From positions 1 through 64,000 of the forward strand of contig JAIOIH010000045.1 of assembly GCA_019912395.1 (NCBI GenBank): a DNA stretch of 64,000 nucleotides, given 5' to 3'. Under the pieces are notes generated by a model. It ran no database searches. It worked only from the letters and a program-made list of their open reading frames with translations, and had not been told where the DNA came from. Shown here one piece after another: positions 8,212 to 17,467 of this stretch (position 1 is its first letter; the number at the start of each line of letters is the position of its first letter). The stretch comes from Flavobacteriales bacterium (lineage in GTDB: Bacteria > Bacteroidota > Bacteroidia > Flavobacteriales_F > PHOS-HE28). The position numbers were made by a program, and so were the translations under genes.

Positions 8212-10983
8212 TCAGTGGATCACGAGCCGTTCAATGCGTTGCCCGTTCGCGTGCTTGAGGCGGACGAGGTATACGCCGCTGGTGAGTCCCATCCGTTGAA
8301 GGTCGAAGACCGCTTGGCTTTCTCCGGCGTTGACCGTCTCGCTATGGATGGTCCGGCCGGTCATGTCCAGGAAGGAAAGGTTGCCGGTGGGTGCCCCGGC
8401 GAGGTCCATCACCACGGTGAGGCTGTTGCTGGCCGGATTGGGCATCAGGCCGAGCGAGCCACTTTGCGCGATCTCCGGGATGCCCACGTTCGTGGCGTTG
8501 ATGTTCACATCGTCGATGAAGAGATCGTTGGAGTACAAGCCCGACGTGTACTCGAACATGATGCGGACATGGTTGCCGGCAAAGATGCTGGGCAGGGTGA
8601 AAGTGCCCTCGCGCCACTCATCGGCCGCAGGTATGTACCCCGGCGAGCGAACACCGGCGGTGATCAGGTTCGGGCCGTCCAGGGTCAGGCGCAGCAGCCA
8701 CGACTTTCCGCAGCTGGTGGATGCATACACTTTCAAGCTTTCGGTAATGTCGTCCGTGGTCGCGGTCTGGGTGCTGTAAGCGTACCAGAAGCTCAGGGAA
8801 ATGCCGGTGTAGAACGGCATCTCCAGAATGGGCGTCACCAGAATATCCTTGTCCGCAAAGTTGTTCGGGGTGGAAAAGTCCTGGACCAGGTTGTACGTGT
8901 TCGAAGCATTGAGCTTGGCGCAGCCGGGGGCGTTGTGCCCGGCCTGATCGGACCAGTGCCAGTACGAGTTGTTCCTTTCGTAGTTGCGGGTGGGCCAGCG
9001 GTAAAAGTCGTTGTTGCTGTTGAACGGCTCCTGAAGCAGGCCGTTCACCTCCGGATAGTCCGCTCCGATAAGGAAGGCATCGGTCCTGGTGATCGAACCC
9101 GAGCCATGGTCATTGCCCACGGTAAGGGTTACACTATGGTACCCCGGTTCGCTGAATGAAACGGTGGGGTTCTGTTGGTCCGAGGTGGCCGGGTTTCCTC
9201 CGTCGAAGGTCCATGCCCAGGAAGTGGGGGTGGCGCGCTTGGAGTTGTCCTTGAACTGGATCGGGATGCCCGTACACACGAACTGGTCCATGGTGTAGAA
9301 GTCGGCCTCGGGAGCACAGGTCGCTTCGTGACCGGCCGTTCCGGTAAACATGTGGTTCTGTTCCTGCCACAAATTGTTACGACCGCTCACATCGCTGTTC
9401 AAGGTGGCGCGCATGCGTTCGCTTTGGCCGTTGGTGAACATCTTCCCACAATTGGAGTACTCCAAATAATTCTGCGTGTTCTCGATCACGCCGTACTGGC
9501 CCCGCAACGCCACGGAATCAATCGTGAAGGTACCGTCCCAGTCCTCGGCGTTCCATGCATAGATGCGGAAGGTGACCGGTGTAACAAGGTTCAAGTAGCC
9601 GACCGTTGGAGTGTTCACGCTGGCGGTATGCAGGGTGCCCGTGGTGTCCACGTTGAAGAAGAAGGTATTGGGGGATGCAACGGACAACCCCACGGTGTCC
9701 GCAGGTGCTACCGATGCTGGAATGTTGCTAATGAAGTTGTTGACGCTGCTACGCACTGCGAAGGTGCGGGGGCCGGTGGCCGAACGGTCCACGCGGAAGG
9801 TGAGGCCGTTCAGGGTCATGGACTTGCCAAATTCCGGAGTTACCGTGAAGGAATAGTACTGGGAGGAGTTCAGCTGACCGGTGAGGTCGCTATAGAGCGA
9901 GTCGCCATCGGAGGCGCCGCCATCCCATTGGGAGAAGCTGAAGTTCCCGTCCTGAAGGGAGTTCGCGGACACGCCCGAAGCGGTGAACGGGCTGAAGGTG
10001 ATCGCTGGTTCCACGGGAAAGTCCAAGTGGGCAGTGGGGGGCGCGGTGGGGTCGGTGGTGCCGGAGGTGAGGGTGACGTCCTGGAAGGTGTAGAACGTGT
10101 CCACCGGTTGCCAACTACAGAAGGAATCATGGAGGTCCGTTTCGGTGCAGCTACTATGTCCCCTGGTGATGGGGGTATCATCCACATTGTCGTCACCGCA
10201 TTCCACGCCGGGGTTGTGCCCGGCTCCCCAGGTGTGCTCCAGATTGAGGAAGTGGCCGACCTCGTGGGTCAGCGTGCGGGACCTGAATTCGTTGCTCGTA
10301 CCGTCACCGCCCGTGTAGTTGTGCAGCAGGATCACGCCGTCGACCAAGGAACCATAGTCGTCCTGCACGCTCGGGGGAAGCTGGGAGTAACCAGCCGGGG
10401 CAAAACCATCAGCCTGGCTTGCCAGCGAGTTGACGACCCAGATGTTGACGTAGGCATTCCGGGGCCAGGGATTGAGCTTGGAAAAATTCTGACCGTTCGT
10501 GGAGCGTTGGCTGGTGATGCGATCGATGCCGTTCGTGCAATTGCCAAAGGGGTCCTTGGTCGCCAATTGGAAATGGATGTTCGTGGTGGCCGCGATCGCG
10601 CTGAAACCGCAGCAGACCTCGGACAGGTCGGCGTTCATTTTCGCAAAGTCCCGGTTCATGATGTTCACCGCCTCATAGATCTGTGAGTCGCTGATGTTGT
10701 GGGCATCCGATCCCGTGGTGGGGTCATAAAGGACGTGGAAAACCAGGGGAACAACATAAACGGTCGTGTCGTCCCCGTCCCGGAGAGCCGCCCTCGCCTG
10801 TAAATAGGCTTGTATGCTCTGCTCATACGCTGCTTCCTGATGCAGCAGGTCGGGATTCTCCTGGATCATGCGTTGGCGAACTTCATCCATGCCGCACGGT
10901 TTGATTGACTGTGCGTGCAGGCCTACGGCGGGGAGCAGCACCGCGGCCGTGGTCAACGAGAGGACTAGGGAGAAAAGCTTCAT
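8212..10983 (-). CDS. Secreted M43 (pappalysin-like) metalloprotease with T9SS sorting domain, copy 1
   Basis: 923 residues from ATG 10983. Signal peptide to about residue 25 (ends GLHAQ). An M43-like catalytic domain follows with the zinc motif H240-E-x-x-H244-x5-H250 (HEVGHFLNLEH) and the pappalysin GDDNVDDTP segment. Family members usually reach the Met-turn within about 60 residues; here it comes at about 500 (NYLEYSNCGKMFT), after a roughly 200-residue beta-rich insertion (SQWDGGASDGDSLYSDL..., TFRIYAWNAEDWDGTFTIDS). The Met-turn methionine of the family appears as Leu (NYLEY). Then a PKD domain (about 585-665), a MAM-like jelly-roll (about 670-840) and a T9SS sorting domain (LGLMPNPASNSLTVVMDL to the end). 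Paralogue of the next gene upstream, which lies on the same strand. Probably an extracellular protease, if the altered Met-turn is tolerated. Confidence 0.9.
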   Translation of the reverse strand: MKLFSLVLSLTTAAVLLPAVGLHAQSIKPCGMDEVRQRMIQENPDLLHQEAAYEQSIQAYLQARAALRDGDDTTVYVVPLVFHVLYDPTTGSDAHNISDSQIYEAVNIMNRDFAKMNADLSEVCCGFSAIAATTNIHFQLATKDPFGNCTNGIDRITSQRSTNGQNFSKLNPWPRNAYVNIWVVNSLASQADGFAPAGYSQLPPSVQDDYGSLVDGVILLHNYTGGDGTSNEFRSRTLTHEVGHFLNLEHTWGAGHNPGVECGDDNVDDTPITRGHSSCTETDLHDSFCSWQPVDTFYTFQDVTLTSGTTDPTAPPTAHLDFPVEPAITFSPFTASGVSANSLQDGNFSFSQWDGGASDGDSLYSDLTGQLNSSQYYSFTVTPEFGKSMTLNGLTFRVDRSATGPRTFAVRSSVNNFISNIPASVAPADTVGLSVASPNTFFFNVDTTGTLHTASVNTPTVGYLNLVTPVTFRIYAWNAEDWDGTFTIDSVALRGQYGVIENTQNYLEYSNCGKMFTNGQSERMRATLNSDVSGRNNLWQEQNHMFTGTAGHEATCAPEADFYTMDQFVCTGIPIQFKDNSKRATPTSWAWTFDGGNPATSDQQNPTVSFSEPGYHSVTLTVGNDHGSGSITRTDAFLIGADYPEVNGLLQEPFNSNNDFYRWPTRNYERNNSYWHWSDQAGHNAPGCAKLNASNTYNLVQDFSTPNNFADKDILVTPILEMPFYTGISLSFWYAYSTQTATTDDITESLKVYASTSCGKSWLLRLTLDGPNLITAGVRSPGYIPAADEWREGTFTLPSIFAGNHVRIMFEYTSGLYSNDLFIDDVNINATNVGIPEIAQSGSLGLMPNPASNSLTVVMDLAGAPTGNLSFLDMTGRTIHSETVNAGESQAVFDLQRMGLTSGVYLVRLKHANGQRIERLVIH

Positions 10984-11002
10984 GGTGTAGGTTGGATGTG
11001 CG

Positions 11003-11010
11003 CAAAAGTA
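11003..11010 (-). promoter_or_regulatory. Putative -7 element (TACTTTTG)
   Basis: Exact TAnnTTTG on the minus strand, 20 bases before the ATG at 10983 of protease copy 1. No good TTG at the -33 distance. It suggests copy 1 has its own promoter, consistent with the terminator at 11128-11161 behind copy 2. Confidence 0.5.
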
Positions 11011-11127
11011 ATGGACAGCGCTGTAGTGGAGATCGAGGATCCGAGTGCCACGGTGTAACTGGGTGCGACACGTAACGGTGGTCCTGGTCCGGGGCGGCAG
11101 GGGGCGGTCGGCATGGTCCGGAACAAC

Positions 11128-11161
11128 AACGTGCCGCCAACCCGAAGGTTAACGGCACGTT
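11128..11161 (-). terminator. Intrinsic terminator-like hairpin after protease copy 2
   Basis: 9-bp arms AACGTGCCG (11128-11136) and CGGCACGTT (11153-11161), with an inner AACC/GGTT pairing around a CGAA loop. It starts 21 bases past the stop of the 11183-13909 gene. Confidence 0.65.
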
Positions 11162-11182
11162 GCCGATACGATGGGGGCGCTG

Positions 11183-13909
11183 TTAGCGCACCACGAGCCG
11201 TTCTACACGCTGCCCGTTCGCGTGCTTGAGGCGAACGAGGTAGACACCGCTGGTAAGCCCCATCTTGTCGAGGTCGAGTTCCAGTCGGGTATCGTTCGCG
11301 TTCAGTGTTCGGCTATGTACCGTCCGGCCTGTCATGTCCAGGAAGGAGAGGGTGCCCGTGCCGGCCCCGGCGAGGTCCAGCACCACGGTAAGGCTATTGG
11401 TGGCCGGGTTGGGCATCAGCCCGATCCATCCCTGCTCGGCAACCTCATCAATGCCGACGTTCGTGGCATTGATGTTCACATCGTCGATGTAGAGGTCGTT
11501 GGAGAACAAGCCGGACGAGTACTCGAACTTGAGTCGCACATGGTTGCCGGCGAAGATGCTGGGGAGGGTGAAGCTGGCTTCGCGCCACTCGTCGGCCGCA
11601 GGTACATATCCCGGGGAGCGAACCCCGGCGGTGATCAGGCTCGCGTCCTCCAAGGTGAGGCGCAACAGCCAGTTCTTTCCACAATCGGTGGAGGCATAAA
11701 CCTTCAGGGATTCAGTAATGTCGTCCGTGGTCGCGGTCTGGGTGCTGTAAGCATACCAGAAGCTCATGGAGAGGCCGGTGTAGAACGGCATTTCCAGGAT
11801 CGGGGTCACCAAGGCATCCTTGTCCTGGAAGTTGTTCGGGGTGAAGATGTCCTGGATCAAGGTATAGGTATCCGAGGCGTTGAGCTTGGCACATCCGGGT
11901 GCGTTGTGCCCGGCCTGATCGGACCAGTGCCAGTAGGTGCTGTTGCGCTCATAGTTCACGTTGGGCCAGCGGTAAAATTCGTTGTTGTTGTTGAACGGTT
12001 CCTGGAGCAGGCCGTTCACCTCCGGATAGTCGGCTCCGATAAGGAAGGCATCGGTCTTGGTGACCGAGCCCGAGCCATGGTCGTTGCCTGCTGTCAGTGT
12101 AACGCTGTGATATCCGGGTTCGCTGAAGCTAACGATCGGGTTCTCATCCGTGGAAGTGGCTGGATTCCCACCGTCGAAGGTCCAGGCCCAGGAGGTGGCC
12201 GTGGCGCGCTTGACGTTGGCCTTGAACTGAATGGGGGTGCCGGTGCATACAAAGCGGTCCAGCACGTAAAAATCGGATTCGGGGCCACAGGCTGCCTCAT
12301 GGCCGGCGGTTCCGGTATAGAGGTGGTTCCCCTCCTGCCACAGGCTACTGCGGTCGCTCACGGGGCTGTTCAAGGTGGCCCGCATGCGGTCGCGTTGGCC
12401 AGCGGTGAACATCACGGTGCAGTAGGAGTAGTCCATGTAGTTCTGGGCGTTGTCCACATCCCCGAAATCCCCGATCAATCGGAGTGAGTCCACGGCGAAG
12501 GCGCCATCGCCGTCCTCAGCGTTCCAGGCATAGATCCGGAAAGTGACCGCATTCCGAATGCTGTTGAATCCGGTAAAGGACACCTTGTTGCCTTTCCATT
12601 CACCTGCCGTGTCCGCACTGAAGAAGAAGGTGTTCGGGGGGTGTACCGAGATGAGGCTGTCCGGTCCGGTGAGGGAGGCCGCACTGTTGGAGGAGAAATT
12701 ATTGTTGGTGCTGGCCCGTACCGCAAAGGTGCGTGGCCCAGTGGCGGAACGCGATGCTCGGAAGATCATCCCCGACAGGGTCATCGTTTTTCCGAACGTG
12801 GGTGCAACGGTGAACTCGTAGTACTTGCCCGTATTGAGCGACCCGGTCATCTGGCTGAAGGCACTATCCCCCTCGGCCGCACCGGTGTCCCATTGAGAAA
12901 AGGAGAAGCGCCCGTCCTCCATGGGGTTCCCGGATACGCCATTGGCACTGAACGCGCCGTAGGTGAGGCCGGGAAGGCTGTCCTGGTAAAGACCTGCGGG
13001 CGGCATCGTGGGATCCGTGGCTCCTGAACCGGTGTTCAGGTCATCGAAGGTGTAGGCACCGTCAATGTCCCAGCTGTTGCAGGAGTGGTCCGTGGTATCA
13101 CAGGTGCTTAGATGGCCTTTGGTCATCGGAGTGTCCTCCACTCCATCATCGCCGCAGGCCGCTCCGACCTGGCCGTCACCCCATACGTGTAGCAGGTTCA
13201 GGAAGTGCCCCAGCTCGTGGGTGAGCGTGGTGGTGCTCAGTTCCGAGGATGGCATGATCACCCCATCGCGCAATGCACCGAGGTCGTCCTGCACGTATGC
13301 GGGGAGCTGGGAATAGCCCAAAACGGTTATGCCCGGTTGATCTTGATTCAGTGAGCGGATCACCCAGACATTCACGTAGTGGTTCCGGAACCACGGGTTG
13401 AGCTTGGAGAAATCCTGCGCTTGGGAAGCGCGCTGCGAGGTGATGCGATCAATGCCATTGGTGCAATTGCCGAACGGGTCCTTGGTGGCCAGTTGGAACT
13501 CCACCTTGATATCCGCAGCGATCGGCTTGAACGGGTCCACGATCTCCGCCGTATCGGCGTTCAGCTTCCTGAAATCCTGGTTCAGGACGTTCACTTGCGC
13601 GTAGATCGCCGCATCGCTCACATTGTGGTTATCGTTCGGGTAGGTGGGATCATACAGCACATGGAAGACGATGGGAATGACGTAGACGGCATCCTCCCCA
13701 TCATCGCGCATACCGGCCTTGGCCTGCAGGTATGCTTGCAAGCCGAGCTCGTACTCGGCGTTCTGCCGGAGCAGATCGGGGTTTTCCGCGATCAAGCGTT
13801 GTTGCACCTGGTCCGTGGCACATGGCAATACCTGCTGCCCTTGGGCAAGGCCCATGGCAAGCAGCGCGGGAATGATCAGCAAGGACCGGACGGTGTATGA
13901 GTGCTTCAT
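11183..13909 (-). CDS. Secreted M43 (pappalysin-like) metalloprotease with T9SS sorting domain, copy 2
   Basis: 908 residues from ATG 13909, signal peptide ending near GLAQGQ. Same architecture as the downstream paralogue: zinc motif H231-E-L-G-H235-x5-H241, GDDGVEDTP, a roughly 200-residue inserted beta-rich domain (about 285-480; SATGPRTFAVRASTNNN, TFRIYAWNAEDGDGAF), then an intact Met-turn NYMDYSYC (Met492), PKD domain, MAM-like domain and T9SS sorting domain (IGLMPNPATNSLTVVLDL). The C-terminal 400 residues are nearly identical in both copies, while the N-terminal halves have diverged more. Gene duplication followed by divergence is the simplest reading. This copy keeps all recognisable catalytic residues and is the better candidate for the active enzyme. 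Confidence 0.92.
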   Translation of the reverse strand: MKHSYTVRSLLIIPALLAMGLAQGQQVLPCATDQVQQRLIAENPDLLRQNAEYELGLQAYLQAKAGMRDDGEDAVYVIPIVFHVLYDPTYPNDNHNVSDAAIYAQVNVLNQDFRKLNADTAEIVDPFKPIAADIKVEFQLATKDPFGNCTNGIDRITSQRASQAQDFSKLNPWFRNHYVNVWVIRSLNQDQPGITVLGYSQLPAYVQDDLGALRDGVIMPSSELSTTTLTHELGHFLNLLHVWGDGQVGAACGDDGVEDTPMTKGHLSTCDTTDHSCNSWDIDGAYTFDDLNTGSGATDPTMPPAGLYQDSLPGLTYGAFSANGVSGNPMEDGRFSFSQWDTGAAEGDSAFSQMTGSLNTGKYYEFTVAPTFGKTMTLSGMIFRASRSATGPRTFAVRASTNNNFSSNSAASLTGPDSLISVHPPNTFFFSADTAGEWKGNKVSFTGFNSIRNAVTFRIYAWNAEDGDGAFAVDSLRLIGDFGDVDNAQNYMDYSYCTVMFTAGQRDRMRATLNSPVSDRSSLWQEGNHLYTGTAGHEAACGPESDFYVLDRFVCTGTPIQFKANVKRATATSWAWTFDGGNPATSTDENPIVSFSEPGYHSVTLTAGNDHGSGSVTKTDAFLIGADYPEVNGLLQEPFNNNNEFYRWPNVNYERNSTYWHWSDQAGHNAPGCAKLNASDTYTLIQDIFTPNNFQDKDALVTPILEMPFYTGLSMSFWYAYSTQTATTDDITESLKVYASTDCGKNWLLRLTLEDASLITAGVRSPGYVPAADEWREASFTLPSIFAGNHVRLKFEYSSGLFSNDLYIDDVNINATNVGIDEVAEQGWIGLMPNPATNSLTVVLDLAGAGTGTLSFLDMTGRTVHSRTLNANDTRLELDLDKMGLTSGVYLVRLKHANGQRVERLVVR

Positions 13910-13928
13910 GTAGGGGGGTGTTGCTTGG

Positions 13929-13936
13929 CGAAACTA
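13929..13936 (-). promoter_or_regulatory. Putative -7 element (TAGTTTCG)
   Basis: TAnnTTYG on the minus strand, 20 bases before the ATG at 13909, the same spacing as at the paralogous protease gene (11003-11010). Confidence 0.5.
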
Positions 13937-14213
13937 AGCATTCGTTCTCATTTTTTGGTGCCCGGCGGCTCGGAAGGTTGCTGTCCGCAGTGGCATCCTC
14001 ACGGCTCCCCGGAAGGGGAAGGCGCGTGCCGCGATATGCGGCAAGGCCCCGTCCGACGGGCGTTCCATACATCGCCCGGGAAGCACGGATGTTTCATGGG
14101 GCAGCGCGGGCACCACCGTTGGACCTGTATATTCCGGATGGGATCTGGTCAGTACGCCCGCGCATAAAACCGGCGCGGAACCATGCCCCCAAGTTCGTCG
14201 TGCCGCCAAGGAG

Positions 14214-14221
14214 TACTTTCG
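14214..14221 (+). promoter_or_regulatory. Putative -7 element of ychF (TACTTTCG)
   Basis: TAnnTTYG 43 bases before the ychF ATG. The identical octamer occurs before the M3 peptidase gene (17440-17447). No clear -33 partner. Confidence 0.4.
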
Positions 14222-14264
14222 CCGCCCGAAGCCGGGAAACGAAAACGGCAATTCCAAGGAAAGC

Positions 14265-15362
14265 ATGGGTTTGAAGTGTGGTATTGTGGGCCTGCCCAAC
14301 GTGGGGAAGAGCACCTTGTTCAATTGTGTCAGCAGTGCAAAGGCCCAAGCGGCCAACTTCCCCTTCTGCACCATCGAGCCCAACACCGGGATCATCACCG
14401 TGCCGGACCCGCGCCTACAGGCCTTGGCCGAGATCGTGAAGCCCCAGCGCATTCTGCCCACCACCGTGGAGATCGTGGACATCGCCGGGCTGGTGAAGGG
14501 GGCCAGCAAGGGTGAAGGACTGGGAAACCAATTCCTGGGCAACATCCGCGAGTGCGACGCCATTCTGCACGTGCTCCGCTGCTTCGACGATCCCAATGTG
14601 GTACACGTGGACGGCAGCGTGGATCCCGTGCGCGACAAGGAGGTCATCGATATTGAACTGCAGTTGAAGGACCTGGAGACCGTGGAGGCCCGAATGAAGA
14701 AAGTGGAGAAGCAGGCCCAGATAGGAGAGAAGGACGCCAAGCGCCGGTTCGAGCTGCTGGGCCGGATCAAGGAAGCCTTGCTGAAAGGCGAAAGTGCCCG
14801 CACGGTGGTCACCGCCAACGATGACCCCGCGCTCCTCGCCGAATTCCAGCTGCTTACCAGCAAGCCCGTGCTCTACGTGTGCAACGTGGAGGAGAAGAGC
14901 GCCGTGACCGGCAACGCGTATGTGGAAGCGGTGCGCAAGGCCGTCGCGAACGAGAATGCCGAGGTCATCTTCGTCACGGCGGCCATCGAGGCGGAGATCG
15001 CCAGCTTGGAGACCGCCGAGGAGCGCGACATGTTCCTGCGGGACATGGGCCTGAAGGAACCGGGCGTCAACAAGCTCATTCATGCCGCCTACAACCTGCT
15101 GAAGCTGGCCACCTACTTCACCGCAGGGGTGCAGGAGGTGCGGGCATGGACCATCCACCAGGGGATGACGGCACCGCAGGCGGCAGGCGTGATCCACAGC
15201 GATTTCGAGAAAGGCTTCATCCGCGCGGAGGTCATCGCCTATGACGATTTCATCGCGTTGAAGGGCGAGGCCGGTGCCAAGGCCGCAGGCAAGCTGCGCG
15301 TGGAGGGGAAGGAGTACGTGGTCCAGGATGGTGATGTGATGCACTTTTTGTTCAACGTATGA
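14265..15362 (+). CDS. ychF: Redox-regulated ATPase YchF (Obg-family P-loop protein)
   Basis: 365 residues, full length for the family. P-loop GLPNVGKST (G9 to T17) at the extreme N terminus, NFPFCTIEPNTG switch region, DIAGLVKGASKGEGLGN (G3 region), and VCNVEEKSA in place of the canonical NKxD, as expected for this ATP-preferring member of the Obg GTPase group. A helical insertion and a C-terminal TGS domain (GVQEVRAWTIHQG ... VVQDGDVMHFLFNV) follow. YchF binds ribosomes and is linked to translation and oxidative stress. Its stop overlaps the start of the next gene (ATGATGA at 15359), suggesting co-transcription with the iron permease. Confidence 0.97.
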   Translation: MGLKCGIVGLPNVGKSTLFNCVSSAKAQAANFPFCTIEPNTGIITVPDPRLQALAEIVKPQRILPTTVEIVDIAGLVKGASKGEGLGNQFLGNIRECDAILHVLRCFDDPNVVHVDGSVDPVRDKEVIDIELQLKDLETVEARMKKVEKQAQIGEKDAKRRFELLGRIKEALLKGESARTVVTANDDPALLAEFQLLTSKPVLYVCNVEEKSAVTGNAYVEAVRKAVANENAEVIFVTAAIEAEIASLETAEERDMFLRDMGLKEPGVNKLIHAAYNLLKLATYFTAGVQEVRAWTIHQGMTAPQAAGVIHSDFEKGFIRAEVIAYDDFIALKGEAGAKAAGKLRVEGKEYVVQDGDVMHFLFNV

Positions 15363-17293
15363 TGCGATCATTCCCACTCCTGCTGGCTGTGCTGCTGTTG
15401 ACCGGGACCGGTGTGCGTGCCGCTGCGGCCGTTAATCAGGACGATCAAGCCCGAACAGTGGTCCATATCCTGGACTATGTGAGCGTGGACTATCCCGTAT
15501 TCGTGAAGAACGGAGAGGTGCTGGACGCGGGGGAATATGCCGAGCAGCAGGAGTTCGCGCAGCAAGTGGTGGTGCTCTTGGAGGCCTTGCCGAGGATGGA
15601 AGGTGCACCGGACCTGCTGGCCGAAGCGCGGAAGTTGCAGGCCAGAATAGCCGAAAAGGCGGACGGCCTTGATGTGGCCGCACTGGCAAAGGCGTTGCGT
15701 GCGGAGGTGATCACCGCGTACGGTGTGGCGGTCGCGCCCAAGCAGCTCCCTGACCTTGCTGCGGGGAATGCCCTCTACATCGCGCACTGTGGAACCTGCC
15801 ACGGTGCCACCGGCCGAGGTGATGGCCCGCAGGCCATGGGCATGGAACCCGCGCCGCGCGACTTCACGGATACGGCGGCCATGAACGTGCGCAGCCTGTT
15901 CGGCCTCTACAACACCATTTCGCTGGGGGTGGAGGGCACGCCAATGCTCGCCTACAGCGGATTGTCCGAGGGAGAACGTTGGGCGTTGGCCTTCCATACG
16001 GCCGGGATCCATGCATCCAAGGAGGACGTGGAGCGAGGCGCGAAGCTGTGGAAGAAGGGCACAGGCGCGGACCGGTTCACCGATCTGCGGGCACTGGTAA
16101 CGGCCACGCCGAATGAAGCACGGGAAGCGGGTGGCAAGGACCACGAGGCCGTACTGGCCTTTCTGGTCGCCCATCCGGAAGCGGTCCGGGCCGCAGCACC
16201 CGCTCCGTTGGCGATCACGCGCGATCATCTGGATAAAACCTTGACTGCCTACCGCAGGGGTGACCGGGGCCAAGCACGGCACTTCGCCATCAGCGCCTAC
16301 TTGGAGGGTTTCGAACTGATCGAAGCCGGTTTGGACAATGTTGATCCCGACCTGCGGAAACAAACCGAACGGGAGATGATGTCGCTGCGTTCGGTGATCG
16401 CGGATAACGCTCCGGCGGACACGGTGGCGGCCCGGATCGCAACGATCAACACCTTGCTGGACCGTGTGGATGCGAAGCTATCGGGCGATGCGCTTTCCTC
16501 CACTGCGGCGTTCATCAGCTCCTTGATCATCCTGTTGCGCGAAGGCCTGGAGGCATTGCTGGTGCTGGCTGCCATCATCGCCTTCGTGGTGAAGACCGGC
16601 CGGAAGGATGCGCTGCCGTACATCCACGCGGGCTGGATCGGGGCCGTGGTGCTGGGCATCGGCACTTGGTTCGTTGCGAGCCACTTGATCTCCATTTCCG
16701 GCGCGAGCCGCGAGATGACCGAGGGCTTCACCGCGCTGCTGGCCGTGGTAATGCTGCTCTATGTGGGCTACTGGTTGCACAACCGGAGCAATTCAAAGGC
16801 TTGGCAGACCTTCGTGAAGGGGCATGTGATGGCGGCATTGAGCAAGCGCACGTTGTGGGCCATGGCGGGTATTGCTTTCCTGGCGGTCTACCGCGAATTC
16901 TTCGAGGTGATCCTCTTCTATGAAACCCTGTTGGGTCAGGTGGGACCCAACGGTCAACAGGCCGTAATGATGGGTATCGTGGTGGCAGCGGTGCTGTTGG
17001 TACTGCTGGGCACGGCGATCCTGAAGTTCAGTGTTCGGCTCCCCATCGGTCCCTTCTTCAGCGTTACGGCCGGCTTGTTGGCCTTGATGGCCGTGGTGTT
17101 CGCCGGGAATGGAATTGCAGCACTGCAGGAGGCGGGCGTGCTCAAGGCCACCTTCGTGAAGTTCATCAACGTGCCGGTGCTTGGCATCCATGCCACCGCC
17201 CAAGGCTTGATCATGCAAGGCATCGTGCTGGCACTGGTTATTGCCGGCGCGTTGGTGGGGCGGCACCGGATGCGGGTGCTTGCCGCGAAGTAG
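15359..17293 (+). CDS. Cytochrome c-FTR1 family iron permease fusion
   Basis: 644 residues; ATG at 15359 (a second ATG follows at 15362). A signal peptide is followed by a periplasmic helical region and a c-type cytochrome domain with haem motif C144-GT-C147-H148 and the conserved GRGDGP. The C-terminal half (about 380-640) is an FTR1/EfeU-type permease with about seven hydrophobic segments and two iron-binding motifs, R394-E-G-L-E (LREGLEALLVL) and R512-E-F-F-E (YREFFEVILFYE). Known FTR1 proteins import ferric iron produced by ferrous oxidation; the fused cytochrome could carry the electrons, which is inference. Overlaps ychF by four bases. Confidence 0.93.
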   Translation: MMRSFPLLLAVLLLTGTGVRAAAAVNQDDQARTVVHILDYVSVDYPVFVKNGEVLDAGEYAEQQEFAQQVVVLLEALPRMEGAPDLLAEARKLQARIAEKADGLDVAALAKALRAEVITAYGVAVAPKQLPDLAAGNALYIAHCGTCHGATGRGDGPQAMGMEPAPRDFTDTAAMNVRSLFGLYNTISLGVEGTPMLAYSGLSEGERWALAFHTAGIHASKEDVERGAKLWKKGTGADRFTDLRALVTATPNEAREAGGKDHEAVLAFLVAHPEAVRAAAPAPLAITRDHLDKTLTAYRRGDRGQARHFAISAYLEGFELIEAGLDNVDPDLRKQTEREMMSLRSVIADNAPADTVAARIATINTLLDRVDAKLSGDALSSTAAFISSLIILLREGLEALLVLAAIIAFVVKTGRKDALPYIHAGWIGAVVLGIGTWFVASHLISISGASREMTEGFTALLAVVMLLYVGYWLHNRSNSKAWQTFVKGHVMAALSKRTLWAMAGIAFLAVYREFFEVILFYETLLGQVGPNGQQAVMMGIVVAAVLLVLLGTAILKFSVRLPIGPFFSVTAGLLALMAVVFAGNGIAALQEAGVLKATFVKFINVPVLGIHATAQGLIMQGIVLALVIAGALVGRHRMRVLAAK

Positions 17294-17439
17294 GGCGAAC
17301 TACTGCCAAGAAATGCGGAAGGGCGGTTCAAGGATAATGGGTATCCGTGGGAATCCCCTTGGCGTTCTCAGCCCCTTGGCGGTTAATCAATTTAAGCCCG
17401 TAGCTCCGCCGGATAAAGGCACGTCCCGGAATGTTCCGC

Positions 17440-17447
17440 TACTTTCG
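17440..17447 (+). promoter_or_regulatory. Putative -7 element (TACTTTCG)
   Basis: Same octamer as before ychF, 20 bases before the ATG at 17468 of the M3 peptidase gene. Confidence 0.45.
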
Positions 17448-17467
17448 GCCCTCATTTTCCGGTCACC

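Larger units (their letters stand above)
13910..14264. other. Divergent intergenic region between protease copy 2 and ychF
   Basis: 355 bases with no supported gene. It contains a -7-like element for each flanking gene (13929-13936 minus, 14214-14221 plus). The middle is GC-rich and shows no other motif I can name. Confidence 0.5.
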
